Position numbers and translations under genes: made by a program
Shown here: piece after piece, positions 1 through 9,690 of the stretch
Position numbering within the stretch: the stretch's first letter is position 1
Layout: every line of letters starts with the position of its first letter
The notes under the pieces: model-generated
The model's input: the letters and a program-made list of their open reading frames with translations, nothing else
Told to the model about the DNA's origin: nothing
Databases searched by the model: none
From: Mangifera indica
Lineage: Eukaryota; Streptophyta; Magnoliopsida; Sapindales; Anacardiaceae
Assembly (NCBI RefSeq): GCF_011075055.1
Contig: NC_058146.1
Span: forward strand, 12,077,820 to 12,141,819
Reading direction: 5' to 3'
Length of the DNA: 64,000 nucleotides

Positions 1-233
1 CACCCATTCCTTCCCAAATTGGATGTCTGATCATCATCGTCTTGTTCATGTCGCCCACGGGTTCTAAAAGTGTTTGTACTTTGCTCCCCATGATGGCTTG
101 ACTCCAACTTGTCAATTCGGTCCACCAAATCTCCAATTTTGGATGCCATGTCTAGTTTCATCCTTTCCATCATTTGTTGCATGGATTTCATGAAAAGTTT
201 CAGATCGGGTGCTCCTTCCCTTTCTTGAGACAT
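1..233 (-). CDS. Gag N-terminus of Ty3/gypsy element E (partial, runs off the window)
   Basis: Reading leftwards on the minus strand, an ATG at 231-233 opens a frame of 77 codons with no stop up to the window edge. It begins MSQEREGAPDLKLF and is rich in Met, Gln, Lys and Glu, followed by an acidic stretch with four Asp. That matches the N-terminal coiled, low-complexity part of plant gypsy Gag, which forms the virus-like particle. The start is supported by its place downstream of an LTR (1040-1763), a primer binding site (1024-1037) and a leader. The Gag core, zinc knuckle and Pol would lie outside the window. Call by context and composition; no Gag core domain is visible. Confidence 0.6.
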   Translation of the reverse strand, partial: MSQEREGAPDLKLFMKSMQQMMERMKLDMASKIGDLVDRIDKLESSHHGEQSTNTFRTRGRHEQDDDDQTSNLGRNG

Positions 234-676
234 GGTTTAGAACCTACAAAACAAAGTTAGAATGGAAATAGAAAGAACTTCACAAAACGCTCCCTCACGT
301 GTTTAACTCTCAATTGATGGCACTCACGCTCGTGTTTCACTCGATTGTAGGCTTTTCCCCTCTAATGAGCTAACCATTTGCCTTTTACCTCTCAATTTTC
401 CTTAAACTCGATTCTTATTGAACTAACACAATCCTCTATATATTGTTTCCAACCACTCACCAATATCAATGCAAACTTAAATTGAACCTTTAAAATTCAA
501 AGCAACACACCGTTCCAAGAAAATAAGAAATTAAGCAAGTGAACAAAAACTTGACTTAAGAATAATGAAAACCCAATTTAAGGTTGTAAGGAGCAAGAAA
601 GAAACAACGTTAGCAGAAAATAACTACTAAAGAACCGACTCAAGAACTTTGAACGATTCCACCAAACAGAATTTAA

Positions 677-745
<69 letters not shown>

Positions 746-1023
746 ATGAGAATGTGGAAACAAGAATTCAACTCACAATCATAAGATTCAAATCAAGTTA
801 GGAACTTTGGGGGCTGTCCCAATTGTATTCGTGCACAATTTTTTTCTCTTTTTTTTTTTTTTTTTATAATAGATGCAAACACAAGGAAGATAAACACTAA
901 GGGTTGCTTTGATGACTTCAAACCCTTTGAACACCAAACACACAAATTTGGCACTTAAAGAAAATTAAGAAGCAGAGAAAGTAATTGACCTCACAAGGAT
1001 AGATATACCAAACCTTGAAGTTT
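234..1023 (-). other. Untranslated leader of element E
   Basis: About 790 bases between the primer binding site and the Gag start of element E. No coding frame is credible; the short frames here are translations of low-complexity sequence. It contains a long TA microsatellite (about 682-743) and a T-run near 840-865. Long leaders with simple repeats are common in plant gypsy elements. Confidence 0.5.
682..743. repeat. (TA)n microsatellite, about 60 bp
   Basis: An almost uninterrupted alternation of T and A, inside the leader of element E. A frame reading Ile-Tyr repeats across it is an artefact of the repeat. Confidence 0.95.
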
Positions 1024-1037
1024 GGCTCTAATACCAA
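1024..1037 (-). promoter_or_regulatory. Primer binding site of element E (initiator tRNA-Met)
   Basis: The minus strand reads TTGGTATTAGAGCC two bases inside the LTR end. It matches the complement of the 3' end of plant initiator tRNA-Met (TGGTATCAGAGCC) with one C-to-T difference. It primes minus-strand DNA synthesis of LTR retrotransposons. Confidence 0.8.
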
Positions 1038-1039
1038 AC

Positions 1040-1763
1040 TGATACGAACCCCACCTATATCAAAAGTAGAACCTAATATCCAATTTTGATTCGTTGCCCA
1101 AGATCTTTCAAAGTAATGGTACAAGTAATTGATGGAACTAAGACCCTTTGTTTATAAAGAAATAAGAACCCCAGTTATTAAAAGATGTATGTCACACAAT
1201 TTTAAAGATTAAGAATAAGCTTTGCGATTGATATGACAAGATAGAATTAGAAAACAATACAAGATCTTGTAAAGTTTTCAAAGAACAAAGTAAAGAAAAA
1301 AAATTCCTCTCCTTTGATGAAATTGTAAAATTGGATAACAAGACTAATTATCATCTCTAGGGCTGCCAAATACACTTATTTATAGAGAAACAAAAACTCT
1401 TTCCAACAAGTATAAGGCAACTAAAGCTTGGTGGAAAGGAAACAAAATAACTTCCTAAAGCACTCCAAATTGAATTTGGCAAATATAAATTATTTAGCTA
1501 CCAATTAACTACTAATTAGGCAACACAAAAAAAAAGAAATATTCTCCTAACCCTATAAGATAGGTAGAATTTAAGGAAAGACAATTAAAATAAATCCTAA
1601 CTAAATAAGGACTATTATAATTTCGGCCAACTAAGGAAGGAGTTTGAATGAGTCAATTCTTGAATCTTTAGAAATCTTGAAATCCTCTATGATTTTCTTG
1701 AATATTCTTCATTCTCCAAATATCTTTCTTGAAATCTTCTAGGATCTTCTTGAATATTCTTCA
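1040..1763 (-). repeat. LTR of element E, 724 bp, flanked by internal sequence on both sides
   Basis: On the plus strand the segment runs from TGATACGAACCCC to GAATATTCTTCA, so it has TG...CA ends. At the low-coordinate end it abuts a tRNA-Met primer site and Gag. At the high-coordinate end it abuts a purine-rich tract (minus strand, ending GGGAGTTAA, 1764-1781), then a Pol C-terminal reading frame. The LTR thus serves as the 5' LTR of one internal region and the 3' LTR of another. It carries a TATA box on the minus strand. No 5-bp duplication is expected or seen because both flanks are element-internal. Confidence 0.75.
1376..1385 (-). promoter_or_regulatory. TATA box in the LTR of element E
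   Basis: The minus strand reads CTATAAATAA, a textbook plant TATA box, in the middle of the LTR and in the sense direction of the element. Transcription would start about 30 bases further on, near 1345, marking the U3/R boundary. Confidence 0.6.
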
Positions 1764-1791
1764 TTAACTCCCAAAAAAATGAACAAACAAA

Positions 1792-2004
1792 CTAAGTAGC
1801 TTTAAAATAGGAAATTAAGCTAACTAGCTTGTAATCTTCAAAATACATCTCTAATGGACTAGAACGGTTTGAATCCACATGCTTGCTCATGATATGAAGA
1901 AAAAATGAATTCAAAGCTTGTTTGAACCTCTTTGCCCTTGCTCTTGTCATTGGACCTTCATAACACAAAGGATCATTTGACTTGCTTGGCACCTTGATTG
2001 CATC
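1792..2004 (-). pseudogene. C-terminal tail of a gypsy Pol polyprotein, 5' truncated
   Basis: A minus-strand frame that stops at 1792-1794 contains the motif GPMTRARAKRFKQALN, a typical tail of plant Ty3/gypsy polyproteins after the integrase, followed by about 40 residues to the stop. A purine-rich tract and the LTR follow directly, as expected for a 3' end. Everything upstream is lost: at about 2005 the sequence changes abruptly to an oppositely oriented gypsy protease. The apparent N-terminus of the longer open frame (to 2058) is antisense of that neighbour and is not part of this gene. Confidence 0.65.
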
Positions 2005-2999
2005 ACATTGCATTCCAAGTCCTTTCCATATGAGGAACAAAGGCTCCAAATTTTTCAATCAAGATGCACCATTGGAGGCAAGGTGTGTTCTTTGATTATA
2101 GATAGTGGAAGTTGTGCAAATGTGGCTTCATCTACATTAGTGGAGAAACTCGGATTGTCTACCATACCTCATCCTCAACTATATAAGCTCCAACGGTTGA
2201 GCAATGGGACCAGCCTCGAAGTAGCCAAACAAGTACTTGTTTCCTTCTCCATTGGCAAGCATTACCAAGATGAGATTGTGTGTGATGTAGTTCCCATGGA
2301 TGCATGCCATTTGTTGCTAGGGAGACCTTGGCAATTTGATAGAGAAGTAACTCATGATGGTAAAAAGAACACTTATTCCTTCAAATTCAAGGGGAAGACC
2401 ATTACTTTGCTACCTCTTAGCCCCCAAGAAGCTAATAAGGCTATCAAAAGGAAATGAGTTAGAAGGGAGAGTATGTATATGATGGGCAGCAAGTAGAAAA
2501 GGCTCTTTTGTGTTTGCAACCTGTCTTTGCATTACTTATACTTGAAGGGGAGATCAAACATGAGAAGAAGGAAGCCCATCCCTTAGTTCAATCTCTCTTG
2601 GCCGAATTTGAAGATGTGTTCCCACTAGAGCTTCCATCCAGCCTCCCTTCTATAAGAGGCATTGAGCATCAAATTGACTTGGTTCCAGGTGCACTATTGC
2701 CTAATAAGCCAGCCTATAGAAGCAATCCCATGGAGACTAAAGAGTTGCAAAGGCAAGTGGAAAAAGTGATTGAAAAAGGCTTTGTAAAGCCTAGCATGAG
2801 TCCATGTTCCATTCCAGCCCTACTTGTTCCTAAGAAAGATGGCTCATATAAGATGTGTGTGGATAGTAGAGCCATTAACAATATAACCATCAAGTATAGG
2901 TATCCCATCCCTAGACTTGATGACATGCTTGATGAGTTACATGGTGCTTGTGTCTTCTCCAAAATTGATCTAAGGAGTGGCTACCATCAAATAAGGATG
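2005..2999 (+). pseudogene. CRM-like gypsy protease / RT fragment (element D), broken
   Basis: Two frames give the protease (aspartate motif IIDSGS, then LLLGRPW) and the start of reverse transcriptase (VPKKDGSYKMCVDSRAINN, SKIDLRSGYHQIRM). The sequence is close to element A, so lesions can be read by comparison: a Lys codon has become TGA (stop at 2455-2457), and one base is missing near 2478, which shifts the frame into that of 2508-2999. The RT catalytic YFDD box, RNase H and integrase are absent because the fragment stops exactly at the first base of an LTR (3000). The left edge at about 2005 is a junction with the opposite-strand element E. Not functional. Confidence 0.85.
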
Positions 3000-3388
3000 T
3001 GATGTATTTTCAGCCACTTCTCCAACTTTAGCTTCCAAGTCTCTATCATATCTTCATTTGGCTCCAGCCACCATTGAGAATGAGGGAAAAGCTCCATGCA
3101 AGTCCAAAGAACCTTTGCCATCTCCAATTTGGCCCAACTTTACTTTTGGGTGCACTCTCATTACTTGCATCCAAGGCCTTAATGAGATGGAAGCTTAAAT
3201 GAGTCCAAGAAGCCAACTACAAGCCCACTTTGAAGCCCAAGTAGATGAGGCAGCCATCCATCACTTAAATTGGAGCCCAAGATGCCATGAAGCCCATTTA
3301 GTTGAATTGCAACTAAAAAGGAAGCAAGTAACTTTAGTTGGTGGACATAGTTCCACCTTTTAAGGAAAAATTGTTCCTTTTTGTTAGT
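3000..3388 (+). repeat. LTR B, left part (998-bp CRM-like LTR split by element A)
   Basis: Begins TGATGTATTTTCAGCC, matching the 5' end of the LTRs of element A, and runs in plus orientation until A begins at 3389. The rest of the same LTR continues at 21934-22542; the two pieces sum to 998 bp, close to the 994 bp of A's LTRs. No internal region accompanies it, so it behaves as a solo LTR. Its outer flanks (ggatg on the left, gtaag on the right) do not match and belong to oppositely oriented elements. Confidence 0.8.
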
Positions 3389-3991
3389 TGGTGCATATCC
3401 ATCAAGGCAATGCAACAAGTCACAAACTCAAAATCTGGAAATTATTGTTCATAACCCAGCAGCACTTTGGCTTCCAATTTAACCAATCAAATGACTTCCA
3501 AAAACATACAAATTATAGTTCATTAGAAAGGGCATTCAAAGAGCTTTCTAATGGTATATGATAGCAATCACAACTCAATCAACAAGGCATTCAAAACTTG
3601 TTTCAAAGTTTGATGGCAAAATCTGAAAATGGCAAAATTACATACTGTGAACAGTATCCGGGCATATAACACACATTCACACTTTGGATTTCAAGGGGTA
3701 ACAAGAAAGTTAACCAAGGCATAAAGGAAATTTCCACCAACCTTGGGGTCTTCCACCACCAATTCTTCCTCCAAGATGAATTGGATAAAGGAAAGAGCAA
3801 CTAAAGAAAAGCTACAAAGCTTTACTTGAAACAAATCAACCTTTTCTCTCTCTAAAAAACCATGCTCTCCCTTCTCTCTAAAAAACCACTTTCCTCCTCT
3901 CCCTCTTTACGTTAGTTAAAGTTCTTCTTTCTCGGCTGTATTGTTATCCACCAGGTTCTACGCTCCGGTCCGGTGACCAAGGTCACCGGCT

Positions 3992-4016
3992 CCCCCCCCC
4001 CCCCCCCCCCCCCCCC
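3992..4016. repeat. C homopolymer of about 25 in the LINE 1 5' UTR
   Basis: An unbroken run of C followed by a run of T. At the equivalent point LINE 2 and LINE 4 have ordinary mixed sequence (CACCGG-like), so the run is specific to this copy: either an expansion or an assembly artefact. Confidence 0.9.
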
Positions 4017-4472
4017 TTTTTTCTCCGGTGGATGCATATTTGGCTCTTTTCTTTCAAATGGAGTTGGTCTGTGGTGTCCCTCAAAGTGTTCTATAGGGCT
4101 GCTTCTTATGCTTGTTTTTGTTTTTCCGGTATCAAAACTTCCAGTTCTGTTCTGTTCATCTTTTCCGGTGTTTGTTTCTTTTCCGTTTGATCTCTGAAGC
4201 TTATTTGGGTGCTGTGGAGTTTCCCTCCTTCCGAAAATTCAAATTTTGGAGCTGTTACTTGATTTGTACGCTTTCCTTCTTGGTGCATGCTGCATTTTCT
4301 TTCTGTGGCAGGTTTTCCTTTTATCCTTTTGGGATATTTTAGTCTGTTGTGCCATCTTCTGCTCTGAATTTGCAGGCTGTTTGCATTGATTCAATTAGTC
4401 AATCCTCTTCTTTTAGCAGTCCACCCTATTTCCGTTTTTAGTTATTTCCGTTTTAGTTATTTCCGTTTCAGT

Positions 4473-5915
4473 ATGTCGTCTTCTTCTGTGCTGAATAAGC
4501 AAACTACTTCTCTTATATCTGATCCCTCCATGCACCAAAATAGTATGGTTGCTGCTTCAAGGAAAACGTCAGGTTCTTCTTCAAGTGTGCTGGAACATGG
4601 AGAGATGGAAGGAGGAATGGAGAAGAGGGCTTCATGGAACTCTTTCTTCACTCCTAAGAAGTCCAATGTGAAGTTGGAATTTTTTGAACCTAAAGGGAAA
4701 GACTCTAAGGGGCGGATTTGTGTGGCCCCCCCTCAAGAAGTTGCTGAACAAGGTGCATTGAGATGGAATACATGTGCTGTAGGCTTCTTCCTTGGCAAAA
4801 GACCACCATTCTTGACGGTCAAAAGAGCTTTGGAGAGGGTGTGGAAAGCTTTAGGCCTCATAGATGTCATGACTTCGGGCCAAGGTGTTTTCATCCTAAA
4901 GTTCCAAGATATGGAGGGAACTACAAGAGCTGTGGAAGAGGGGCAGATTACCATACAAGGACAACCATTTCTTGTGCGGAAATGGACTACTAATCTGCCT
5001 ATGGTGATTAATGACGTGAAGAAGGTAGCTATATGGATTAGAATGTATGGCATTCCCCTTGAGTTTTGGACACCGAAAGGGCTTAGTTACATTGCTAGTG
5101 CAATAGGAAGTCCGCTTTACATGGACTCCGTGACTGAAGAAGGGACAAGATTGGAGTATGCTAGAGTTTGCATTGAGATAGAGGTGGACTCGGGATGTCC
5201 CGATTCCATTAGCCTAGCTTTGCCAAATGGAGAATTGATGGTAATCAAGGTGGAGTATGCTTGGAAACCTATAAAATGCAATGGTTGTCAATGCTTTGGT
5301 CATTCCATAGCAAATTGCTCACTAGCACCCAAACAAGGTAATAACATAATCTCACGGAATACCTTGAAGGAAGGGGATGGGTTTGTGGTACCGAAGAAAA
5401 TGCATGGGAAAGACAAAATGGTGCTAACACCAAAAGGCTATGACAAGAAATCCAAGGACAAAGGGGTGGAAATGGGGAAAACTACGGGAATTAGTTTACA
5501 AGCTCAAAAGAGTAATAGATTTTCTGCCTTGACTATTAAGGAGCCTCACGAGCTGGAAAAGGAGAAGACAATGCCGAATCAAGAAGTAAACTATGAGGCC
5601 AACGTAAATGAAGCCAAAAAGGAAGGAAAGAGGTGCGGAGGCGAAGCTAGCACATCAAAAGAACATTATTCCCCCTTGGTGGAAAGTGTGAGTGCTCGGG
5701 AGAGTGAAGAAGGGGCCACAAACACAATTCAGCATCTGAGTAGTTTGGAGGACATGGATCAAGAAGCATCTCCGGCAATGGCACCATTTGGAGGGAAACT
5801 TAAAGTGGATGAGATGGATTTTAGGAAGGAAAATGCTGAAATGAAGAGTAAAAACGTGGGGAAGAAATTGGCAAAGCAAAGGAGAGCAATCTCCCCATCC
5901 CACTCATCCAAATGA
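4473..5915 (+). CDS. LINE 1 ORF1 protein (DUF4283 plus CCHC zinc knuckle)
   Basis: 480 residues from the ATG at 4473 (MSSSSVLNK). In-frame codons upstream back to 4386 contain no better ATG. Residues roughly 85-230 form the RNA-binding-like domain annotated as DUF4283 in plant LINEs (GALRWNTCAVGFFLGKRPPF, then QPFLVRKWTTN). A zinc knuckle C-x2-C-x4-H-x4-C follows (CNGC...GH...NC). The C-terminal third is charged and low in structure. ORF1 proteins bind the element RNA to form the retrotransposition particle. Its TGA stop overlaps the ORF2 ATG (ATGA, 5912-5915), suggesting that ORF2 is translated by re-initiation. Intact in this copy. Confidence 0.9.
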   Translation: MSSSSVLNKQTTSLISDPSMHQNSMVAASRKTSGSSSSVLEHGEMEGGMEKRASWNSFFTPKKSNVKLEFFEPKGKDSKGRICVAPPQEVAEQGALRWNTCAVGFFLGKRPPFLTVKRALERVWKALGLIDVMTSGQGVFILKFQDMEGTTRAVEEGQITIQGQPFLVRKWTTNLPMVINDVKKVAIWIRMYGIPLEFWTPKGLSYIASAIGSPLYMDSVTEEGTRLEYARVCIEIEVDSGCPDSISLALPNGELMVIKVEYAWKPIKCNGCQCFGHSIANCSLAPKQGNNIISRNTLKEGDGFVVPKKMHGKDKMVLTPKGYDKKSKDKGVEMGKTTGISLQAQKSNRFSALTIKEPHELEKEKTMPNQEVNYEANVNEAKKEGKRCGGEASTSKEHYSPLVESVSARESEEGATNTIQHLSSLEDMDQEASPAMAPFGGKLKVDEMDFRKENAEMKSKNVGKKLAKQRRAISPSHSSK

Positions 5916-8900
5916 CCAAAGTTGCATGCTGGAATGTTAGGGGCCTTAATGCTCCTAACAAACAAAGGGAGGTTAGACATGTTATGTTTCATAATAAAGT
6001 TGATTTCATGGCTGTATTAGAAACAAAAGTAGGGTCTCACAATATTTCTAGAGTGGCTAGTAATGTATGGAGAGATTGGGAGCATGACAATAATAATGGG
6101 GTGTGCCAAAATGGGAGAATTTGGGTAGGATGGAATAAGGAAGCTATTAGTATAGATATTAAGGAAAAAGCCCCTCAATTCATTCACTGTGAAGCTTGGT
6201 TAGTGAAGGAGGAAACCCAAGTGGCTATATCTATAGTTTATGGGCTTAATCAACCTTTGGAGAGGAAAAGTCTTTGGAGGGAACTTATTAAGTACTCAAA
6301 CCAAATGGGCAGTAAACCTTGGCTAATTATGGGTGATTTTAATGCAATTAGGGGACCAAATGAAAAGATAGGAGGGGCGGTATGGGGTGATACATATTGT
6401 GATGATCTAAACAATTGTTGTAGAGAGGCAAACTTAGATGATCTAAGATATATGGGGAACCATTTCACTTGGAGTAATTCAAGTGTAGGGCAAAGGAGGA
6501 TAGCTTGCAAATTGGATAGAGCTCTTGTTAATGAAGGTTGGAGTGATGTTTTGCCGGATTCTTATGCACATTTTCTCAATCCTTCAATTTCAGACCATTC
6601 TCCTTGTGTAGTGACTTGTGGAGGGGGAGAGGAGAGGAGAAAGGTTCCATTCAAGTTCTACAATATGTGGGCAAATCATGAAAGTTTCATTGATATTGTA
6701 CGGGAGGCTTGGAAAGAGGATTATGAGGGCAGTCCTATGTTCAACCTTGTTAACAAACTCAAAGGTTTAAAAAGTGCTTTAAGGAGGTTGAATAAGAATG
6801 AATTTTGGAATATTTCCGAAAAGGTGATAGAAGCAAAAAATAACCTGGAAGATGTTCAAAATAGACTCCAAATCAACCCTCTTGATGAGGATTTAGCTAA
6901 AGAAGAAAAAACTTGGCTGGAAAACTATTGGAGACTTAGTGAGGCTGAAGAATCATTGGCTAGGCAAAAAGCAAAGGCTCATTGGCTTCAAGAAGGAGAT
7001 CAAAACACCAAATATTTCTTCAAATGTGTTAAAGCGCGGAGAAGTAGGAATTCAATAAAAGAAGTATGCCTTGATGATGGAACCTTTGTGAGTGATAAGG
7101 GAGAAGTCAAAAAGGAGTTTGTAAACTACTTTAAGAAAGTTCTCAACTCCACGGATGTTTGCAATTTAAACGTTAAAGAAATACAAAGGCTGGTTAACTT
7201 CCAATTGGAGAGCCAAGTAAAGGAGATGATGATTAAGGAGGTGGAGGAGGATGAGATCAAAGCTACCATCTTTGCCATGGACAACAATAAAGCTCCCGGT
7301 CCGGATGGTTATGGAGCATTCTTCTTTAAGGCAGCTTGGGAGGTTGTTGGGAGTGATGTAACCAAGGCAATCAAGCACTTTTTCTCCACGGGTCGTCTCC
7401 TCAAAGAGGTAAATTGTACAATACTTGCTCTTGTTCCTAAGGTGGCTAATTCTTCTATGTGCAAGGACTATAGGCCTATAGCTTGCTGCAACACCATTTA
7501 TAAATGTATCTCCAAGATCCTCCCAAACTTCATTGATAAAGCACAAGGTGCCTTTGTGGGAGGTCGGAACATTGGAGAAAATATCATGTTGTGCCAAGAA
7601 TTAATGCACAACTTCCACAAATTGGGCAAAGACAAGAAGTGTGCTATGAAGATTGATATATTGAAGGCTTATGACACGGTTCAATGGGACTTCCTTCTCT
7701 CAATCCTTGGAACTATTGGCACACCGGGGAAATTCATAGGATGGATCAAGAGCTGCATCACAACTCCTTCATTCTCATTGGGAATCAATGGTGAATTAGT
7801 TGGTTTTTTCAAGAGCTCTCATGGATTAAGACAAGGGGACCCTATATCCCCTTACCTCTTTGTAATGGCAATGGAGATCCTCTCCCGTATGCTTGGGGAA
7901 CTTAAAAATCAGCCTTCTTTTGGCCATTATTGGAAATGCAAGGTAAACAATATCACCCATCTTTGTTTTGCCGATGACCTTATCTTATTTTGTAGGGCGG
8001 ATGGTGACTCCATTTCACTGATGAAGAATACCCTTAGCCTATTCCATAAGTGGTCCGGGCTGAAGATGAATTGTGCTAAAAGTAATATGTACCTTTCCGG
8101 GGTTTCCCAAGAGGAGAAGAAGCAATTCTCGGCTATTATCAATATGGAATTGGGAGAGCTGCCTTTTAAGTATTTAGGAGTGCCTATAACTTCTTCAAAG
8201 CTCAAATGTGGTGAATGCAAGATATTGATTCAGAAGATTGTGGGGAGAATCACCTCTTGGCGTAGCAAAGCTTTATCCTATGCGGGTAGGCTCATGCTTA
8301 TAAGAGCTGTCCTATTTAGCATTCAAATATATTGGTCTTCAATATTTATACTCCCGTCAAGTATCCATAAGGAGATTGATGGAATTTTAAGGAATTTCCT
8401 TTGGAGTGGTGCTTCAATGGAGGGAAAGAAGGCAAAAGTTGCTTGGGAGGAGGTTTGTGTTCCTAAAAAGGAGGGTGGATTAGGAATCATGAAGAGCAAA
8501 GCTTGGAATAAAGCTGCCATAGTCAAAAACATGTGGAAGATTCTTAATGACAAGAGGAATTCTCTTTGGGTGGAATGGATTAAAACCAACAAGCTAAGAG
8601 GCAAATGTTTTTGGGAAATAAAGGCTAATGGGGAGAGCTCTTGGGTTTGGAGGAAGATCCTTGGCATTAGGGAACAAATGAAGTCCAAGTTCAAGAAGAT
8701 TGTTGGCAATGGGGAAAAGACATATCTATGGCATGACAATTGGCACCCTCACGGTCCTTTGTTGGATAAATATGGTCCAAGGATCATTTATGATTCGGGT
8801 ATCCCAAAGAATGCTCTTGTTAAAGAAGTCATTGTGGAGCATAGGTGGAAATGGCCGGTGGCAAACTCATGTCACCTTTTGGAGATAAAGGATGCACTTC

Positions 8901-9535
8901 CTTGCTGCCCTTTGAGTGGAGAAGACTCCTTAATATGGTCCCCAAATTCTAATGGAGAATTCTCTATCAAATCGGTTTGGGAACTCATCCGAGCTAGGAA
9001 GGAGAAGGTAACTTGGTACAAGCTTATTTGGTTCAAAAGACACTTTCTAAGACATTCATTCATTGTTTGGTTGGGTATTAGAGGAAAACTTATGACAAAG
9101 GATAAATTGGTCCGGATTGGCCTTATCTCCCACAATGTTTGCTCTTTGTGTAATATGGAACCGGAATGCATGGATCATCTCTTCTTTAGGTGTGCATTTA
9201 GTCTCCAAATATGGAATGAAGTGATTAACCTATGTCGCCAACAAACCAATCTTATGCCGTGGACCTCCTTAATTACGGAATTGGCTAAGGAATGGAAGAA
9301 GGACAATTTCAAGAACATCTTGAGTAAGGTGTGCTTTGGTGCTACCGTCTACCACATTTGGAAGGTTAGGAATGACATATGCTTTGGAAGAAATGGATTA
9401 CCAAAGGAGAGAGTCACAATGCTTATTAAAGAGTGTGTTAGAGTAAGGGTAAATTGCTTGAAGAAGGTGGAAAAGTCTAGTGAAAATGTGTCAATTGCAA
9501 ACAATTGGAGTATCTCTCATGCTATATTTGAGTAG
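5912..9535 (+). CDS. LINE 1 ORF2: endonuclease / reverse transcriptase, small RT deletion
   Basis: 1207 residues, starting in the ATGA overlap. The N-terminal apurinic-type endonuclease (residues about 1-235) shows CWNVRGLN, LETK, GDFNAI and SDHSPC, the catalytic Asn, Glu, Asp and His positions. Reverse transcriptase follows (KAPGPDGYG, YRPIACCN, SHGLRQGDPISPYLF, FADD catalytic box). The C-terminus is the zf-RVT domain (WLGIRGKL...CSLCNMEPECMDHLFFRC). No RNase H domain is seen. Compared with LINE 2 it lacks eight residues in the conserved RT segment between YKCISKIL and PNFIDKAQGAF, a 24-bp in-frame deletion near 7518 flanked by a short near-repeat. This probably disables RT although the frame is open. 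Confidence 0.9.
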   Translation: MTKVACWNVRGLNAPNKQREVRHVMFHNKVDFMAVLETKVGSHNISRVASNVWRDWEHDNNNGVCQNGRIWVGWNKEAISIDIKEKAPQFIHCEAWLVKEETQVAISIVYGLNQPLERKSLWRELIKYSNQMGSKPWLIMGDFNAIRGPNEKIGGAVWGDTYCDDLNNCCREANLDDLRYMGNHFTWSNSSVGQRRIACKLDRALVNEGWSDVLPDSYAHFLNPSISDHSPCVVTCGGGEERRKVPFKFYNMWANHESFIDIVREAWKEDYEGSPMFNLVNKLKGLKSALRRLNKNEFWNISEKVIEAKNNLEDVQNRLQINPLDEDLAKEEKTWLENYWRLSEAEESLARQKAKAHWLQEGDQNTKYFFKCVKARRSRNSIKEVCLDDGTFVSDKGEVKKEFVNYFKKVLNSTDVCNLNVKEIQRLVNFQLESQVKEMMIKEVEEDEIKATIFAMDNNKAPGPDGYGAFFFKAAWEVVGSDVTKAIKHFFSTGRLLKEVNCTILALVPKVANSSMCKDYRPIACCNTIYKCISKILPNFIDKAQGAFVGGRNIGENIMLCQELMHNFHKLGKDKKCAMKIDILKAYDTVQWDFLLSILGTIGTPGKFIGWIKSCITTPSFSLGINGELVGFFKSSHGLRQGDPISPYLFVMAMEILSRMLGELKNQPSFGHYWKCKVNNITHLCFADDLILFCRADGDSISLMKNTLSLFHKWSGLKMNCAKSNMYLSGVSQEEKKQFSAIINMELGELPFKYLGVPITSSKLKCGECKILIQKIVGRITSWRSKALSYAGRLMLIRAVLFSIQIYWSSIFILPSSIHKEIDGILRNFLWSGASMEGKKAKVAWEEVCVPKKEGGLGIMKSKAWNKAAIVKNMWKILNDKRNSLWVEWIKTNKLRGKCFWEIKANGESSWVWRKILGIREQMKSKFKKIVGNGEKTYLWHDNWHPHGPLLDKYGPRIIYDSGIPKNALVKEVIVEHRWKWPVANSCHLLEIKDALPCCPLSGEDSLIWSPNSNGEFSIKSVWELIRARKEKVTWYKLIWFKRHFLRHSFIVWLGIRGKLMTKDKLVRIGLISHNVCSLCNMEPECMDHLFFRCAFSLQIWNEVINLCRQQTNLMPWTSLITELAKEWKKDNFKNILSKVCFGATVYHIWKVRNDICFGRNGLPKERVTMLIKECVRVRVNCLKKVEKSSENVSIANNWSISHAIFE

Positions 9536-9628
9536 TCATAGAGTGATGTACTACATAGGGTTTGTTGTATGATGTATCTTCGGTCTAAGTTGATTTTGAC
9601 TTTATGTGTTGGCTTGGTATTCAGCATA

Positions 9629-9690
9629 ACCTAGGGGCTTGTCCTAGGTATGCTTGTGCTTAGCTCAAACTAGGGGTTTGTCCTAGTTTG
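9629..9690 (+). ncRNA. Two 3'-UTR hairpins of LINE 1
   Basis: Hairpin 1 (9629-9649): stem ACCTAGG / CCTAGGT with a 7-nt loop. Hairpin 2 (9666-9690): stem CAAACTAGG / CCTAGTTTG with loop GGTTTGT. Both occur at the same distance from the A tail in LINE 2, 3, 4 and 6; hairpin 2 changes on both sides of the stem between subfamilies. Likely an RNA structure bound by the ORF2 protein when target-primed synthesis starts; that role is inferred. Confidence 0.65.

Noticed and set aside
578..763. Tyr-Ile repeat peptide
   Set aside because: Reads through a (TA)n microsatellite; no start context or homology.
7166..7597. 143-residue minus-strand frame within LINE 1
   Set aside because: Antisense shadow of the RT region; the sense frame carries conserved RT motifs. 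Many similar antisense frames occur in all LINEs here.
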